This document shows positions 6,368 to 7,733 of a DNA stretch of 7,733 nucleotides, piece by piece; position 1 is the stretch's first letter; the number at the start of each line of letters is the position of its first letter. Origin of the DNA: an uncultured Oscillibacter sp. Its GTDB lineage: Bacteria; Bacillota; Clostridia; Oscillospirales; Oscillospiraceae. Both the position numbers and the translations under genes were made by a program. The stretch is taken from positions 1 through 7,733 of the forward strand of contig CAJOQY010000022.1 of the NCBI GenBank assembly GCA_905236835.1. Reading direction: 5' to 3'. The notes beneath the pieces were generated by a model. The model did no database searches and was not told where the DNA came from. It saw only the letters and a program-made list of their open reading frames with translations.

Positions 6368-6397
6368 ATTTTACGCGTCTGTTTTTTATGATTACAA
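6368..6397 (-). promoter_or_regulatory. Candidate SigA-type promoter of the DUF3592-like gene
   Basis: On the minus strand TTGTAA (6397-6392) is followed after 18 nt by TAAAAT (6373-6368), a four-of-six and a five-of-six match. Transcription would start near 6361, just ahead of the ribosome binding site at 6346-6350. The AT content of the region makes chance matches likely, so confidence is moderate. It shares the 6342-6535 divergent gap with the next promoter; nothing else stands out in that gap. Confidence 0.4.
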
Positions 6398-6457
6398 AAT
6401 ATTCCCCGGCTCTCTCCTGTTTCGCGGCGATATGGAATAATTTCCCGTCTATTGAAC

Positions 6458-6486
6458 TTGTATCCGGACAGCGGGAATGATATAAT
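6458..6486 (+). promoter_or_regulatory. SigA-type promoter of the PHP phosphoesterase gene
   Basis: A perfect TATAAT at 6481-6486 carries an extended -10 (TGATATAAT) and lies 17 nt after TTGTAT (6458-6463), a weak -35 with only TTG matching. The extended -10 could compensate. The start point would be near 6493, about 43 nt before the gene, with AAAGGGG (6518-6524) as ribosome binding site 11 nt before the ATG. Confidence 0.6.
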
Positions 6487-6535
6487 ATTTATTATTTTAT
6501 TATCATAATTAGAGCGTAAAGGGGCATATTGGATT

Positions 6536-7249
6536 ATGAAAAAGATTATCGCGGACATACACACGCACACGATTGTAAGCGGCCACGCGTATGGAACGAT
6601 ACGGGAAAACGCGCGGGCCGCCGCCGAACAGGGTTTGCAAGTTCTGGGCTTCGCCGAACACGCGCCCGGAATCCCCGGAACGTGCGATCCGTTTTATTAT
6701 AATAATCTTCAAGTGATTCCGAAAGAGATCGACGGCGTGAGATTGATTTTCGGCAGTGAGATTAATATATTAAACACCGGGGAACTGTCGCTTGAACAAC
6801 GCTGGATTGATAAATTAGATTTCGCGATTATCGGCATTCATCGGGAGTGTTATCACGATGTCGGACGGGAAGCCAACACGGAAAATGTAATTAATTGCAT
6901 GAAAAATCCGAAAGTAAAAGCCGTGTCGCATCCTGATGACGATCACACGCCGCTGGATTACGAACGGCTGGCGCAAGGCGCGAAAGAATACGGCGTGGCG
7001 CTGGAATTCAACAACAGTTCGCTGATGAAAACCCATGTCCGCTGGAACTGCGTGGAGAATTATAAAACCATGCTGAAATACTGCGAAAAATACCGCGTGC
7101 CGATTGTGATTGATTCCGACGCGCATGACCCCAGCGCGGTAGGCAAATTAGATATGGCGAAAAATTTTATTGAATCCGTCGGTTTTGATGAGCGTTTAAT
7201 ATTAAGCGTGGATAAAGATAAAATTTTAAGTTTTCTTGGAATTAAATAA
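6536..7249 (+). CDS. ycdX: PHP-domain metal-dependent phosphatase, YcdX-like
   Basis: This is a polymerase-and-histidinol-phosphatase (PHP) family hydrolase with a trinuclear metal site, expected to cleave phosphoesters in the cytosol; the natural substrate of YcdX-type enzymes is not settled. The 237-residue product matches the E. coli YcdX length (245). All nine ligands seen in that enzyme have equivalents: His9 and His11 (DIHTHT), His17 (SGHAYGTI), His42 (FAEHAPG), Glu75 (GSEINI), His102 (GIH), His132 (SHPD), Asp195 and His197 (IDSDAHD). The phrase ALEFNNSS (155-162) and the ending ILSVDKDKILSFL also match the group. A histidinol-phosphatase (HisK) role is less likely because the spacing of motifs follows YcdX and no his gene is nearby. 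The ATG at 6536 has a G-rich ribosome binding site. It stands alone as a monocistronic unit between a divergent and a convergent neighbour, and no terminator hairpin is evident in the 22-nt A/T gap after it. Confidence 0.92.
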   Translation: MKKIIADIHTHTIVSGHAYGTIRENARAAAEQGLQVLGFAEHAPGIPGTCDPFYYNNLQVIPKEIDGVRLIFGSEINILNTGELSLEQRWIDKLDFAIIGIHRECYHDVGREANTENVINCMKNPKVKAVSHPDDDHTPLDYERLAQGAKEYGVALEFNNSSLMKTHVRWNCVENYKTMLKYCEKYRVPIVIDSDAHDPSAVGKLDMAKNFIESVGFDERLILSVDKDKILSFLGIK

Positions 7250-7271
7250 AATAATATAAAAATATAAAATA

Positions 7272-7577
7272 TTATAAAAAGCATTCGAGAATCAATACGA
7301 TCAGACAGCAGGAGACGGCCACGGGGAACAGGCCGAGGCCAAGCCAAGATAAAATAATCCCAAGAACCAACGCCGCCGCGCCCGCGATTGGGGAACGCGT
7401 CGCGTCGATAATCGCCGGAAACGTCATGACGGCAAGCGTAATATACGGGACGTAATATAAAAATGATCTGACAAAGCGATTGCGGATCTCTCGCCGGAAA
7501 ATGGTCAAAGGCAAGACCCGGATCGCGTAAATCACGATTGCCATGACAGCAAGATAAATATAAATATTACGCTCCAC
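7272..7577 (-). CDS. azlD: AzlD-family branched-chain amino acid transport protein
   Basis: AzlD is the small membrane partner of AzlC; together they export branched-chain amino acids (and azaleucine). From the chosen GTG the product has 101 residues, the usual size, with hydrophobic segments at about 5-24, 39-56, 63-82 and 84-101. The family core IRVLPLTIFRREIRNRFVRSFLYYVPYITLAVMTFPAI is plain at 19-56. The frame stays open to a TTG at 7646, but the extra 23 residues are polar and unlike AzlD. GTG at 7577 has AGGGGG 9 nt upstream, and it overlaps the azlC stop by 11 nt, a common arrangement for this pair. The C-terminus converges on the PHP gene with only 22 nt between, all A/T; an ATAATAT/ATATTAT pairing (7251-7257 with 7269-7275) is too weak to call a terminator. 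Confidence 0.9.
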   Translation of the reverse strand: MERNIYIYLAVMAIVIYAIRVLPLTIFRREIRNRFVRSFLYYVPYITLAVMTFPAIIDATRSPIAGAAALVLGIILSWLGLGLFPVAVSCCLIVLILECFL

Positions 7578-7733
7578 CGGATATTTCCCCCTTTGAATCC
7601 GTTCCGGGCTGATCTCCGGATGATATATTTTCCTGATTTTCGTCAACGGGGAAACACGCCGCCGCGAGCGCGGACAAAATCAGCGTGAGTAATATCGTCC
7701 GGGATCCGCCGGAAAGGGCCGGTAAAAATCTTG
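7567..7733 (-). CDS. azlC: AzlC-family amino acid exporter, 3' end only
   Basis: The gene is partial: it enters from the right edge of the window and ends at TAA 7569-7567. The first complete codon is at 7731, giving 54 residues. The fragment starts RFLPALSG, continues with a hydrophobic helix (about 12-28: TILLTLILSALAAACF) and ends in a polar tail of about 26 residues rich in Asp, Glu, Gly and Ser. An RFL-PA sequence before a last helix is what AzlC proteins show near their C-terminus, and azlD directly downstream with an 11-nt overlap supports the call. The tail is longer than I would expect and runs through the azlD ribosome binding site. The fragment alone would not prove identity. Confidence 0.6.
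   Translation of the reverse strand, partial: RFLPALSGGSRTILLTLILSALAAACFPVDENQENISSGDQPGTDSKGEISGGA

Noticed and set aside
6352..6570. Minus-strand open frame across the divergent promoter region
   Set aside because: It overlaps two promoters and the start of the PHP gene, has no good ribosome binding site and encodes no recognisable domain.
7250..7271. Intrinsic terminator between the PHP gene and azlD
   Set aside because: Only a weak A/T-only pairing is possible, with no GC stem.
7578..7646. AzlD start at TTG 7646
   Set aside because: The added 23 residues are polar and lie over the azlC tail; GTG at 7577 has a G-rich ribosome binding site and gives the normal family length.

Overview
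The window reads as chromosomal DNA from an endospore-forming Firmicute, most likely a Clostridia-class anaerobe. The reasons are two spoVA spore genes, a lipoprotein with a Gram-positive-style lipobox, SigA-type TGnTATAAT promoters, purine-rich ribosome binding sites and an AzlC/AzlD pair. Base composition is mixed: codons alternate between GCG/CGC-rich and AAT/ATT-rich, and the word CGCG is very frequent. An uncultured gut-type clostridium is my inference; no species marker is visible.

Layout. Positions 1-98 hold a short perfect hairpin and AT-rich DNA before spoVAD. spoVAD (99-1151) and spoVAE (1156-1530) form a tight plus-strand pair for dipicolinic acid movement into the forespore. A 126-bp convergent gap with two GC-rich stem-loops separates them from a long minus-strand block. 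Read in its own direction, that block is malQ (5872-4322), an ABC transporter substrate-binding lipoprotein (4295-3090), its permease (3103-2291) and its ATPase (2265-1657). Gaps are 26 nt or less or overlap, and one good promoter lies in front of malQ, so this looks like a single operon. Upstream on the same strand is a small membrane-anchored DUF3592-like protein (6341-5994) with its own candidate promoter.

A divergent promoter region (6342-6535) then leads to a plus-strand PHP-family metallophosphoesterase of the YcdX type (6536-7249). It converges on azlD (7577-7272) and the 3' end of azlC (from the window edge to 7567), a branched-chain amino acid exporter pair.

The genes cover ordinary functions: sporulation, alpha-glucan metabolism, uptake of an unknown small molecule, phosphoester hydrolysis and amino acid export. 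I see no mobile element, CRISPR array, tRNA, rRNA, toxin-antitoxin or defence module, and nothing I would call a new biological system. The odd points are modest: AAT/ATT tract expansions, including a poly-Asn run in SpoVAD; polar low-complexity tails on several proteins; an operon joining malQ to an unrelated ABC transporter; and an ATPase gene with no visible Shine-Dalgarno in a nearly pure A/T leader.
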